64,000 nucleotides of DNA, from assembly GCA_035556735.1 (NCBI GenBank), contig DATMFF010000015.1, positions 1 through 64,000 on the forward strand, read 5' to 3'. How positions within the stretch are numbered: position 1 is the first letter of the stretch; each line of letters opens with the position of its first letter. A program made the translations under genes and the position numbers. Source of the DNA: CANJBX01 sp035556735. Its GTDB lineage: Bacteria > Pseudomonadota > Alphaproteobacteria > Rhizobiales > Xanthobacteraceae. The notes beneath the pieces are model-generated. The model worked only from the letters and a program-made list of their open reading frames with translations, searched no databases and was not told where the DNA came from. Of the stretch, positions 36,479-44,398 are shown in pieces.

Positions 36479-37186
36479 TCAGCGTCCCTCCAGGCAGGCC
36501 TCGTTGCGGCTCATCAGTCCCATGCGGCGCAGGTGGATGCCGGCGATCCGGCGCAGGCCGGGGCCCGGATTGCGGGCGTCGCGGCGACGGGGGTTGGGCA
36601 GGGTCGCCGCCAGCAGCGCCGCCTGCCCGCGCGTGAGCTGGGACGGGGGACGGCCGAAGGCCCGCCGGGACGCGGCCAGTGCGCCGAACTCCCCGTTCGG
36701 ACCCCATTCGGCGACGTTGAGGTAGATCTCCAGGATACGCCGCTTCGGCAGCACGAGGTCGATCCACAGCGCCAGCGGCAGCTCCAGCGCCTTGCGCAGG
36801 TAGCTGCGTGCGTTCCACAGGAACAGGTTCTTGGCCACCTGCTGCGTGATCGTCGAGCCGCCGCGCGCCTCGCTCAGGTCGTCGGCCTCGCGGATCGCCT
36901 GCAGCAGTTCGCCGGTGTCGATGCCGTGATGGAAGCAAAAGCGGCCGTCCTCGGCCGCGATCACGGCGAGCGGCAGCGCCGGCCCCATCTGGCGCAGCGG
37001 CACCCAGGTGCGCTCGACGCGCTGGCCGGTCGCCCAGCGCCACAGCATCAGGGTCGAGACCGGATGCCCGAAATTGTAGATCGGCGCGATCACGTAGGGC
37101 AGCAGGAGAAGGACGAGGAGCGCGAGCACGACGCCGCGCGCGACGCGTCCGATGCCGCCGAACCGATGTCGCTGCGATGCGGGCAT
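36479..37186 (-). CDS. mtgA: Monofunctional biosynthetic peptidoglycan transglycosylase
   Basis: MtgA polymerises lipid II into glycan strands at the outer face of the inner membrane. The 235-residue protein starts MPASQRHRFGGIGRVARG, with one membrane helix (VVLALLVLLLLPYVIAPIY). The GT51 motifs follow: AVIAAEDGRFCFHHGID with the catalytic Glu, ARGGSTITQQVAKNLFLW, RKALELPLALWIDLVLPKRRILEIYLNVAEWG (in part) and AALLAATLPNP. No transpeptidase domain is present. It lies upstream of rpmF on the same strand, separated by about 160 bases. Confidence 0.96.
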   Translation of the reverse strand: MPASQRHRFGGIGRVARGVVLALLVLLLLPYVIAPIYNFGHPVSTLMLWRWATGQRVERTWVPLRQMGPALPLAVIAAEDGRFCFHHGIDTGELLQAIREADDLSEARGGSTITQQVAKNLFLWNARSYLRKALELPLALWIDLVLPKRRILEIYLNVAEWGPNGEFGALAASRRAFGRPPSQLTRGQAALLAATLPNPRRRDARNPGPGLRRIAGIHLRRMGLMSRNEACLEGR

Positions 37187-37301
37187 GCCTGTCCGTGATC
37201 GTCGCGGGCCGGCAGCCCGATGGCCACCCCCGCCAGCATACGCCAGATGACGGTCCGCGAAAAAGGGAGACGGCAGGACATGTGGAGGAGCCCCGCGCGC
37301 C

Positions 37302-37422
37302 TCATGCACAGAGTTCGCGGTTGTCATCATCCGCGCAAGCGGATGATCCAGTACGCCGCAGCGTCCATGATGACCCGTAGCGCCGGTGGCTACTGGATGC
37401 CCGCTTTCGCGGGCATGACAGC
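37302..37422 (+). repeat. Left inverted repeat of the GIY-YIG unit
   Basis: 121 bases. It begins TCATGCACAGAGTTCGCGG, has the hairpin ATCCGC-gcaa-GCGGAT type near 37330, an irregular middle, and ends with ACTGGATGCCCGCTTTCGCG and GGCATGACAGC. It pairs with 37765-37886. Confidence 0.9.
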
Positions 37423-37439
37423 CACTTTATCGTCGGCAC

Positions 37440-37742
37440 ATGTCCGGCGAACGGCTCTATTGCGTCTACATTCTTGCCAGCAAGATTGGCGGCACGCTTT
37501 ATATCGGCGTGACCAGCGATCTCGTGCGACGAGTTTACGAGCACAAGTCGGATATCGTTGCCGGCTTCACGAGACGCTACGGCGTTCACCGCTTGGTCTA
37601 CTACGAAATCCATCAAGACATCGAGGAAGCCATTCGGCAGGAGAAGCAGCTCAAGAAGTGGAATCGCGCCTGGAAGATCCAACTCATTGAGCAGAACAAT
37701 CCCAATTGGGATGATCTCTATCAGTCTATCGCCTTGCCGTAA
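37440..37742 (+). CDS. GIY-YIG nuclease-domain protein (UPF0213/COG2827 type)
   Basis: A 100-residue stand-alone GIY-YIG domain, likely a DNA endonuclease or nickase. The motif reads V9-Y10-I11 and Y21-I22-G23, with Arg30/Arg31 and the metal-binding Glu68 in RQEKQLKKW, so the catalytic set looks complete. The pattern TLYIGVTSDLVRRVYEHK and GFTRRYGVHRLVYYE is the usual one for this subfamily. The gene has a clearly lower GC content than its neighbours and sits exactly between long inverted repeats, which suggests recent acquisition. No partner gene is adjacent. Confidence 0.93.
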   Translation: MSGERLYCVYILASKIGGTLYIGVTSDLVRRVYEHKSDIVAGFTRRYGVHRLVYYEIHQDIEEAIRQEKQLKKWNRAWKIQLIEQNNPNWDDLYQSIALP

Positions 37743-37764
37743 TGGTTCTATGCCCGGCCTCTGC

Positions 37765-37886
37765 GCTGTCATGCCCGCGAAAGCGGGCATCCAGTAATCA
37801 CGGACGCTGCAGCATCATCGCGCAAGCTGCGGCGTACTGGACCATCCGCTTGCGCGGATGATGACAACCGCGAGCTCTGTGCATGA
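37765..37886 (-). repeat. Right inverted repeat of the GIY-YIG unit
   Basis: 122 bases, the reverse complement of the left arm apart from a divergent middle. It starts GCTGTCATGCCCGCGAAAGC and ends CGAGCTCTGTGCATGA. It carries an extra CATCATCGCGCAAGCTGCGG segment not found in the left arm. Confidence 0.9.
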
Positions 37887-37916
37887 ATGATGAAAAACGG
37901 GGGGCCGCAGTCCGAT

Positions 37917-39242
37917 CTAACCCACCGCCCGCGACAGCGCGCCGAAGAGCTGCATCGGCGCCGCGTGCCCCTCGAGGACCGCGGCGACGGCCGTGCACAG
38001 TTCGTCCACCCGGTCGGCGCCGACGATCTCGTCGGCGAGGCGGTGGAATTTCTCCGTGACGTCGGCCTCCGCGAACGGCCGCCCCGGATCGCCCGGAATC
38101 TGCGCGATGAGATGCTCGTGCCAGGTGCCGCCGGCCTCGACGCGCACGCGCGCCCGCCATTGCGCCGGGAAGCCCTCCATCAGCGTCTCGTCCGGCAAGA
38201 CCTTCACCTTCGCCATGAACGCGTGCAGCGCCGGCGACACCTCGTCGGCCTGCACCACGTCGAAGGCGAGTTCGGGCGCGACCACCGCCGCCGCGATCTG
38301 ATACGGCAGGCTGGTGAGGCGCGAGAGCCGGTCATGCTCCGCAACGTCGTGATCGACCATGCGCAGGAACAGCGGCGGCACCGCCGCCTCCACCGCGGTG
38401 ATGCCGTCGACGTCGATCTCGCGCGCGATGATCTCCTTGAACGCCTGCGTCGCCGCCATGGTCTGGCGCGCCGCGCACCACGGCTTGAACGCGACCTCGG
38501 TCAGCGTGCTGCGCTCGCCGAGACCCCCGGTCAGCGCCGCGAGATCGGGCGTGATGGCGTAGACGCCCGGGAAGAACCGGCCGTCGAGCAGCGACAGGTC
38601 GGCGGTGAACCCGGCCTGCGCCGCCTGCGCCGCCTGCAGCCCGTTGCGCGCGGCCGAACCCGCCGCCAGCCAGCGCGCCGTCGTCGCCGCGCCGTGCTGG
38701 CCGACCCCGGCGCCGGACAGGTTGAGCGCCAGCGCCAGCGCATGCGCGGCCTCGTCCGGCGTGAGGTCCATCAGACGCGCCGCGGCCGCCGCGACGCCGA
38801 AGGCGGCGCAGGCGTAGCTCGGCCAGATGCCGCGATAGAGGACACGCGGCCCGTCGAGCGCGGCGCCGAGCCGCGTCATCGCCTCGTAGCCGGCCAGGAT
38901 CGCTTCGCACAGCGCGCGCGCATCGGACTGCGGCAGCGAGGCCGCGATCGAGAGCGCCGCCGGAACGATGAAGGCGCCCGGCGTCGTCATCGACGGCAGG
39001 TGGATGTCGTCGATCTCGGTCAGCCGCGCGAGCGCGCAGTTGATGCTGATGTCGGCATGCACGCCGGGATCGAGCCTCGTGCGATAGGCGAGGAGCCGCT
39101 TGCCCTCGGGCGTGCGCGTGCCGGCGATCCAGGCCGCCACCGTGTCGAGCGTATGCAGCTTGATCAGCTCCTGCACGTCGGGCGTGATGCTGCCGCGCAC
39201 GCGCGCGGCGGCGAACGCGCCGAACGTGCCGAGCGCGGTCAT
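37917..39242 (-). CDS. MmgE/PrpD family protein
   Basis: A 441-residue protein of the MmgE/PrpD family, which includes 2-methylcitrate dehydratase and cis-aconitate decarboxylase. The all-helical first domain (LIKLHTLDTVAAWIAGTRT, DDIHLPSMTTPGAFIVPAAL) and lid domain (PDLAALTGGLGERSTLTEVAFKPWC, in part) are present. Here it overlaps the hydantoinase B gene by four bases (ATGA), so it is the third gene of that operon rather than part of a methylcitrate cycle. It may isomerise or hydrate the hydantoinase product; this is inferred from position only. Confidence 0.9.
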   Translation of the reverse strand: MTALGTFGAFAAARVRGSITPDVQELIKLHTLDTVAAWIAGTRTPEGKRLLAYRTRLDPGVHADISINCALARLTEIDDIHLPSMTTPGAFIVPAALSIAASLPQSDARALCEAILAGYEAMTRLGAALDGPRVLYRGIWPSYACAAFGVAAAAARLMDLTPDEAAHALALALNLSGAGVGQHGAATTARWLAAGSAARNGLQAAQAAQAGFTADLSLLDGRFFPGVYAITPDLAALTGGLGERSTLTEVAFKPWCAARQTMAATQAFKEIIAREIDVDGITAVEAAVPPLFLRMVDHDVAEHDRLSRLTSLPYQIAAAVVAPELAFDVVQADEVSPALHAFMAKVKVLPDETLMEGFPAQWRARVRVEAGGTWHEHLIAQIPGDPGRPFAEADVTEKFHRLADEIVGADRVDELCTAVAAVLEGHAAPMQLFGALSRAVG

Positions 39243-40987
39243 GCGGCGCCCGCCGCCCGCATCCGCGCGCGCAGCGCCTGCGTCGCCGCCGCGTCGACGG
39301 CCCGGCCGGCGTCGAGCACGACGCCGTACTGCTCGCGCGCGGCCTCGGACGACACCAGTTCCTCGAGCACGTCGGCGCGCACCTTTTCAGGATCGCGCTC
39401 GAGCGGATCGCCCCAGCCGCCGCCGCCGCCGGTACGCACGATGACGTCGGTATGCGGCGGCACCACGCGGCGCGTGCCCTGCGCGATCACGTAATCGTTC
39501 TGCCCCGGCAGCTTGACGAGATAGTCGCTGAAGTCGGCGTCGCGCCCGCCGTGCAGGCCCCAGGGCGGACAGGTGCTGCGGCGCGCATGATCGAAGTTCC
39601 AGCGCCCTTCGATGAGATTGTGCACCTGCACGTCGAGGCCGAAGCCGCCGCGATATTTGCCGGCGCCGGCCGAATCCACGCGCAGCTCGCGCTTCTCGAT
39701 CAGCACGGGACACTTGAGCTCGATCGACTCGATCGGCCCGTTGCGCACGTCGCCCTGGCAGACCGAGACGGTGGCGGACTCGCCGTCCTCGTAGGGACGG
39801 CCGCCCCAGCCGCCGCCCTCGATGCTCTGGATGACGAAGCGCCGCTTGGTGGCCGGATCGATGCCGAAGAACACCACCGTCCCGCCGAGCAGGCCGTGGT
39901 GGCCGGCGGGCGCGCGGTCGGGCATCGCCGGCGCGAGCGCGCGCACCACGCAATCGACGACGGTCGGCACGATCGCGCTCCAGGACGACATCGGCGCGGG
40001 CCAGCGCGCCATCATGATGTTGCCCTCGGGGATGATCACCTTGCAGGCGCGGAACGAGCCCTCGTTGACCGGCTCGAGCGCGCCGGTGAGCGCCTTGTAG
40101 GCGACGCGCGCGGCGGCATAGGTGCGCGAGTTGATGCCGGCCCGCCGTTCCTGCGAGCAGCCCGACAGATCGATCGTCATGTCGCTGCCGGCGACCGTGA
40201 TCTTGACGTGGATCGGCACCGGCACGCCCTTGTCGACGAGGTCGTCGTCGATCTGCGCGGAGGCCTCGTAGACGCCGTCGGGGAGCTTCGCCACCACGTT
40301 GCGGCACTTCTGCTCGGTCTCGGCGAAGATCCGGTCGATCGCGGCGAGCACCGTGTCGCGGCCGTACTTGTCGAATAGTTCGTCCATGCGCCGCTCGGCG
40401 AGGCGGCATGCCGCCATCTGCGACTTGAGATCGCCGAGCGAGGATTCCGGGAAGCGGATGTTGTCCTTGATGACGCGATGGAGCGTCTCGTCGAGCTCGC
40501 CCGCGCGGTAGATCTTGAGCTGGTCGAGTTGCAGGCCTTCGAGCCAGGGATCGGCCACCGTCGCGCCCGCGCCGAAGCCGGTCGAGGAGCCGCCGACGTC
40601 GATCCAGTGCGCGCGCACGATCGTGAACATCAGGAGCTCGCCCTTATAGAAGTAGGGCGTATAGATCACGATGTTGTTGAGATGCTGGCCGGCCACCGCT
40701 TGGTGGTTGGTGATGATCACGTCGCCCGGCTTGAAGCCCTTCTCGCCGTAACGCTTCATCCCGTCGGTGATGATGACGCCGAGGTCGGCGACGAAATGCG
40801 AGACGCCGCCGACGTTCTGCGAGATCAGCTCGCCCTTCGGGTTGATCAGCGCGGTGCAATAGTCGCGCACCTCGTAGATCATCATGTTGTAGGACGTGCG
40901 CTGCAGGTCGGCGGCCATCTCGTTGGCCACCGCCGGCAGGGCGTTGCGGATCACCTCCAGCGTGACGGGGTCGAGCTTGGTCGTCAT
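39239..40987 (-). CDS. hyuB: Hydantoinase B/oxoprolinase family subunit
   Basis: The beta subunit of an ATP-dependent cyclic-amide hydrolase (N-methylhydantoinase, oxoprolinase or acetone carboxylase family). The 582 residues from the ATG at 40987 (MTTKLDPVTLEVIRNAL) show the family's conserved blocks: SYNMMIYEVRDYCTALI, QNVGGVSHFVADLG, GDVIITNHQAVAGQHLNN, WIDVGGSSTGFGAG and VNEGSFRACKVIIPEG. It overlaps hyuA and prpD by four bases each, showing tight coupling. The substrate is not determined: a cyclic imide, oxoproline-like lactam or a carboxylase substrate. Confidence 0.94.
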   Translation of the reverse strand: MTTKLDPVTLEVIRNALPAVANEMAADLQRTSYNMMIYEVRDYCTALINPKGELISQNVGGVSHFVADLGVIITDGMKRYGEKGFKPGDVIITNHQAVAGQHLNNIVIYTPYFYKGELLMFTIVRAHWIDVGGSSTGFGAGATVADPWLEGLQLDQLKIYRAGELDETLHRVIKDNIRFPESSLGDLKSQMAACRLAERRMDELFDKYGRDTVLAAIDRIFAETEQKCRNVVAKLPDGVYEASAQIDDDLVDKGVPVPIHVKITVAGSDMTIDLSGCSQERRAGINSRTYAAARVAYKALTGALEPVNEGSFRACKVIIPEGNIMMARWPAPMSSWSAIVPTVVDCVVRALAPAMPDRAPAGHHGLLGGTVVFFGIDPATKRRFVIQSIEGGGWGGRPYEDGESATVSVCQGDVRNGPIESIELKCPVLIEKRELRVDSAGAGKYRGGFGLDVQVHNLIEGRWNFDHARRSTCPPWGLHGGRDADFSDYLVKLPGQNDYVIAQGTRRVVPPHTDVIVRTGGGGGWGDPLERDPEKVRADVLEELVSSEAAREQYGVVLDAGRAVDAAATQALRARMRAAGAA

Positions 40988-43017
40988 GCCGCGCCTCCGA
41001 TCTCGATCACCAGTTCTCCCGACGGCATCACCCGGCATGTGTCGCCCGGGAACAGCACCGTGGTCGTGCCGTGCTCCTGGATGATGGCGGGCCCGGCGAT
41101 GGTTGAGCCCTCGCCGAGGGTGGGCCGATCATACACCGGACAGCGCACCGCCTTGCCGCCGAAATGCACCTCGCGCTCGCGCGCAGGCTTCGCCGCGCCG
41201 TCCCGGCGCACGCTCGGGAAGGTCAGGCGCGGGCGCTGCCCGATCACCGCCAGGCGGATGTTGACCATCTCCACCGGTTCGTCCGGCGAGTGGTGCGCGT
41301 AGCGGTGCTGATAGAGCGCGTCGAACGCCTTGCGGATGGCGCGATGGTCGCCCGCCTTGAGCTGATCGAGGGTCACCGGCACCTGCAGGCTGAACTCCTG
41401 TCCGACGTAGCGCAGATCAAGATGGATCTGCCGCTGCGCCTTGGCGCCGTGGCGCAATGCCGCGCCGGCCTCCTCCACCATCTCCTCGTGCGCCCTCACC
41501 ACCTCGGCGAAATCGATGCCGGCGAGATCGCCGTAGAACGTGCGGATATAATCGTGGCGCTCGTCGGCGAGCAGCATGCCGAGCGCGGAGAAGTGCGAGG
41601 GGAACAGCGGCACGATGACGCGGGGAATGTGCAGCTCGCGCGCGATCGCGTTGATGTGCAGCGGGCCCGCGCCGCCGGACGCGACGAGGGTGAAGTCGCG
41701 CGGATCGTAGCCCTTCTCCACCGAGACCTCGCGCACCGCGAGCGACATCTTCGAGATCGCGATGTCGAGGATCGCCTGCGCCGCCGCCGGTGCGCTCATG
41801 TTCAAGGGCTTGGCAATCTTCTCAGCGACGCCCTTCTCCGCCCCGGCGGCGTCGAGCTTCATCTGGCCGCCGAGGAAGTGGTCGGGATCGAGCCGCCCGA
41901 GCACCACGTTGGCGTCCGTGATGGTCGGCTCGGTGCCCCCGCCGCGATAGCAGATCGGCCCAGGATCGGCGCCCGCGCTCTGCGGGCCGACCTTGAGCGC
42001 GCCGATGTCGTCGATCCAGGCGATCGAGCCGCCGCCCGCGCCGACCTCGACCACGTCGATCATCGGCAGCATCACCGGATGGCCGCTGGCGTAGCCGCCG
42101 ACGAAGTAGCCGGGCGCCATGGTCGGCTCGCCGTCGCGGATGAGGCTCGCCTTGGCCGTCGTGCCGCCCATGTCGAACGAGATCACGTTGGCGTAGCCGA
42201 GCGTGTGCCCGACGCGCGCGCCCGCGATGATGCCGCCGACCGGCCCCGATTCCATCATCGCCACCGGCCGCGCGGTGGCGACCTCCGGCGACATCACGCC
42301 GCCGTTGGAGCGCATGATCGAGAGATCGCCGCGAAAGCCCACCTTGGCGAGATCGTCCTTGAGGCTGCTGACGTAGCCGCCGACCTTCGGCCCGACGTAG
42401 GCGTTGACCACGGTCGTCGAGATGCGCTCGAACTCGCGGTACTCGCGCAGGATCTCGTGCGACATCGACAGGTACGCGCCCGGCATCTCCTTGCGCACGA
42501 TCTCGCCGGCGGCGCGCTCGTGCTCGGGATTGACGTAGGAGTGCAGGAAGCACACGGCCACCGCCTCGACGCCCTCGGCGCGCAGCATGCGGCACGCCTC
42601 CTCCACCGAGCCGCGCTCGAGCTTGCGGTAGACCTCCCCGCTCGCGAGCAGCCGCTCCTCCACCTCGCGCGTGAGCTGGCGCGGCACCAGCGGGCGATGG
42701 CGGTGGAACAGCAGATTGTACGCCTCGGGACGGTTGCCGCGGCCGATGGCGTAGACGTCGCGCGCGCCGCGCGTGACGATGAGCCCGGTCTTGGCGCCCT
42801 TGCGCTCGATCAGCGTGTTGATGGCGATGGTCGAGCCGTGGATCAGCTCGTCGATGGCCGAGGCGTCGAGCCCGCTCTTGCGGATGCAGTTGATGATCCC
42901 CTGGCCGAGCTGCGCCGGCGTCGTCAGGCTCTTGGCCTCGACGAAACGGCCCGCCGCCTCGTCGAACCCGATCAGGTCGGTGAACGTTCCGCCGATGTCG
43001 ATGGCGACGACGATCAT
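40984..43017 (-). CDS. hyuA: Hydantoinase A/oxoprolinase family subunit
   Basis: The ATP-binding alpha subunit that works with HyuB. The 677 residues open with MIVVAIDIGGTFTDLIGFDE, an actin-like ATPase phosphate loop, then HGSTIAINTLIERKGAKTGLI. The main part has SFDMGGTTAKASLI, VEVGAGGGSIAWID and GPQSAGADPGPICYRGGG, all family signatures, and a C-terminal domain with VPVFDRPTL-like VYDRPTLGEGSTIAGPAII. The ATG at 43017 is where homology begins. It is the first gene of the hyuA-hyuB-prpD operon and faces the M24 pair across 282 bases with a palindrome. Confidence 0.95.
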   Translation of the reverse strand: MIVVAIDIGGTFTDLIGFDEAAGRFVEAKSLTTPAQLGQGIINCIRKSGLDASAIDELIHGSTIAINTLIERKGAKTGLIVTRGARDVYAIGRGNRPEAYNLLFHRHRPLVPRQLTREVEERLLASGEVYRKLERGSVEEACRMLRAEGVEAVAVCFLHSYVNPEHERAAGEIVRKEMPGAYLSMSHEILREYREFERISTTVVNAYVGPKVGGYVSSLKDDLAKVGFRGDLSIMRSNGGVMSPEVATARPVAMMESGPVGGIIAGARVGHTLGYANVISFDMGGTTAKASLIRDGEPTMAPGYFVGGYASGHPVMLPMIDVVEVGAGGGSIAWIDDIGALKVGPQSAGADPGPICYRGGGTEPTITDANVVLGRLDPDHFLGGQMKLDAAGAEKGVAEKIAKPLNMSAPAAAQAILDIAISKMSLAVREVSVEKGYDPRDFTLVASGGAGPLHINAIARELHIPRVIVPLFPSHFSALGMLLADERHDYIRTFYGDLAGIDFAEVVRAHEEMVEEAGAALRHGAKAQRQIHLDLRYVGQEFSLQVPVTLDQLKAGDHRAIRKAFDALYQHRYAHHSPDEPVEMVNIRLAVIGQRPRLTFPSVRRDGAAKPAREREVHFGGKAVRCPVYDRPTLGEGSTIAGPAIIQEHGTTTVLFPGDTCRVMPSGELVIEIGGAA

Positions 43018-43025
43018 GCGTCCCC

Positions 43026-43058
43026 CATGTCTTGCTGCTCGCGCATGTCTTGCTCGCG
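43026..43058. repeat. Short tandem duplication upstream of hyuA
   Basis: CATGTCTTGCTGCTCGCG is followed at once by CATGTCTTGCTCGCG, a near-perfect direct repeat that differs by three bases. It lies in the hyuA leader. Confidence 0.7.
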
Positions 43059-43087
43059 CGTCACCCGCCATCCCGTCGCGCCAAAGT

Positions 43088-43108
43088 CAAGCATGCGAGC
43101 CATGCTTG
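43088..43108. promoter_or_regulatory. Perfect palindrome between hyuA and the M24 genes
   Basis: CAAGCATG-cgagc-CATGCTTG has perfect 8-bp arms around five bases, the size and form of an operator for a dimeric regulator. The right arm overlaps a possible -35 box (TTGCGC), with TATATC 19 bases later facing the M24 genes. No regulator gene is adjacent. Confidence 0.5.
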
Positions 43109-43299
43109 CGCGCACGGCGCCATGCGCCGGTATATCATCGCCGCGCCGGCGGCGGCGGTGGGCAGCGCCCGCGCCGGCCCACCAGCCGCGATGATGTGCT
43201 ACGCGCCCAACCGCGCGGCATCGCCGCGGCGGGTCTCGCTTGACGCCGGCGCGGCGAGCGACAAAGGTTCGCGCGGCAACGGACCCGTGGAGTGAACGC

Positions 43300-44394
43300 A
43301 TGCTGGCGCAGCAACGGCGCGACCGCCTCCTGGCGGAGATGCGCAAGGAGGGGATCGAGGCGATCGTCGCCTTCGGCACCAACTGGCAGGAAGCCTACCT
43401 GCGCTACGTCAGCGACTTCTGCATCCTCGAAGGCAGCGGCATCGCCATCCTGACCGCCGACGGCCGCTGCCGCCTGTTCCTGGAGAGCGTGGCGGAGGCC
43501 GAGCGCGCAAGCGGCGAGACGAGCGTCGAGGTGGCGCTCGTGCGCAACCTCGCGCAGACGGTCGGCGACGCGCTCGCAAGCGTCTCCAACCAGCACGTCC
43601 TCGCGGCGCCGCCCGCGCTCATGCCCTCCTGGCTCACCTCGAAGGAACGGCGCTTCCGCCTCGACGACGGCACTACGCTGATCGACCGGCTGATGATGGA
43701 GAAGATGCCGGCCGAGATCGACGCCATGCGCCGCGCCGCCGTGCTCGCCGACGAAGGCTACGGCTATTTCCGCGAGGCCGCGCGCGTCGGCCGCCGCCAG
43801 TACGAGGTGGTGGCGGACGTCGAGCAGTTCCTGCGCACCAAGGGCTCCCCCGACAACTTCATGATCATCGGCTCGGGCGGCGTCGACGTGCGCGGCATGG
43901 CCCCGCCCTCCGAGCGCCGCCTCAAGGAAGGCGACCTCGTCACCACCGAGCTCACGCCCGCGGTCGACGGCTACTTCTCGCAGATCTGCCGCACCCTCGT
44001 GCTGGGCAAGGCGAGCGCGGCGCAGGCCAAGGCCTTCGCCGTCTATCACGAGGCGATGGAGGCGGGCATCGCCGCGGTCAGGCCGGGCGTCACCGCCGCC
44101 GACGTCGCGCGCGCGGAGAACGACGTCTTCCGCAAGCACGGGCTCGGCGACTACGTCACCAACAAGTACACGCGCGTGCGCGGCCACGGCCTCGGGCTGA
44201 TGTGCGACCTCAAGCCCAACATCCTCGAGGACGTGAACATCGAGCTCAAGGAAGGCATGACCATCATCGTCCATCCCAACACCTATCATCCCGACGCCGG
44301 CTATATCGTGCTCGGCGACATGGTCGTGGTGACCGCCACCGGCTGCGAGCGGCTGACCCGCACGCCGGCCAAGCTGTTCGAAATTCCGGTGTGA
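43300..44394 (+). CDS. M24/creatinase-fold protein lacking the metal site
   Basis: A 364-residue protein with a creatinase N-terminal domain (about 1-130) and a pita-bread M24 domain. The family's five metal ligands are mostly replaced: in LTPAVDGYFSQICRT the Asp pair becomes Glu and Gln, the later Glu in LKEGMTIIVHPNTY is His, and the last Glu is Gly (IVLGDMVVVT). The His in VRGHGLGL is kept. A metal-free hydrolase like creatinase is therefore more likely than an aminopeptidase. It is followed four bases later by a second M24-like gene and faces the hydantoinase operon. Confidence 0.87.
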   Translation: MLAQQRRDRLLAEMRKEGIEAIVAFGTNWQEAYLRYVSDFCILEGSGIAILTADGRCRLFLESVAEAERASGETSVEVALVRNLAQTVGDALASVSNQHVLAAPPALMPSWLTSKERRFRLDDGTTLIDRLMMEKMPAEIDAMRRAAVLADEGYGYFREAARVGRRQYEVVADVEQFLRTKGSPDNFMIIGSGGVDVRGMAPPSERRLKEGDLVTTELTPAVDGYFSQICRTLVLGKASAAQAKAFAVYHEAMEAGIAAVRPGVTAADVARAENDVFRKHGLGDYVTNKYTRVRGHGLGLMCDLKPNILEDVNIELKEGMTIIVHPNTYHPDAGYIVLGDMVVVTATGCERLTRTPAKLFEIPV

Positions 44395-44398
44395 TGAC

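Larger units (their letters stand above)
37302..37886 (+). mobile_element. GIY-YIG gene flanked by long inverted repeats
   Basis: A 585-base unit: left repeat (37302-37422), the GIY-YIG gene, and right repeat (37765-37886) in opposite orientation. The outer 60 or so bases of the two arms differ at only two positions and the inner 31 bases are identical; the middles differ. Each arm has two hairpins, one GCCCGC/GCGGGC and one ATCCGC/GCGGAT type. The enclosed gene is visibly richer in A and T than its neighbours. A solo copy of the repeat lies at 54384. The layout fits a REP-palindrome element carrying its own nuclease, which is inference. Confidence 0.6.

Noticed and set aside
41164..43194. 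A 676-codon plus-strand open frame
   Set aside because: It is opposite hyuA, which has clear family motifs; this frame has none.
43032..43295. An 87-codon frame in the hyuA-M24 gap
   Set aside because: It has no motif, overlaps the palindromic control region and has GC-driven Arg/Ala composition.
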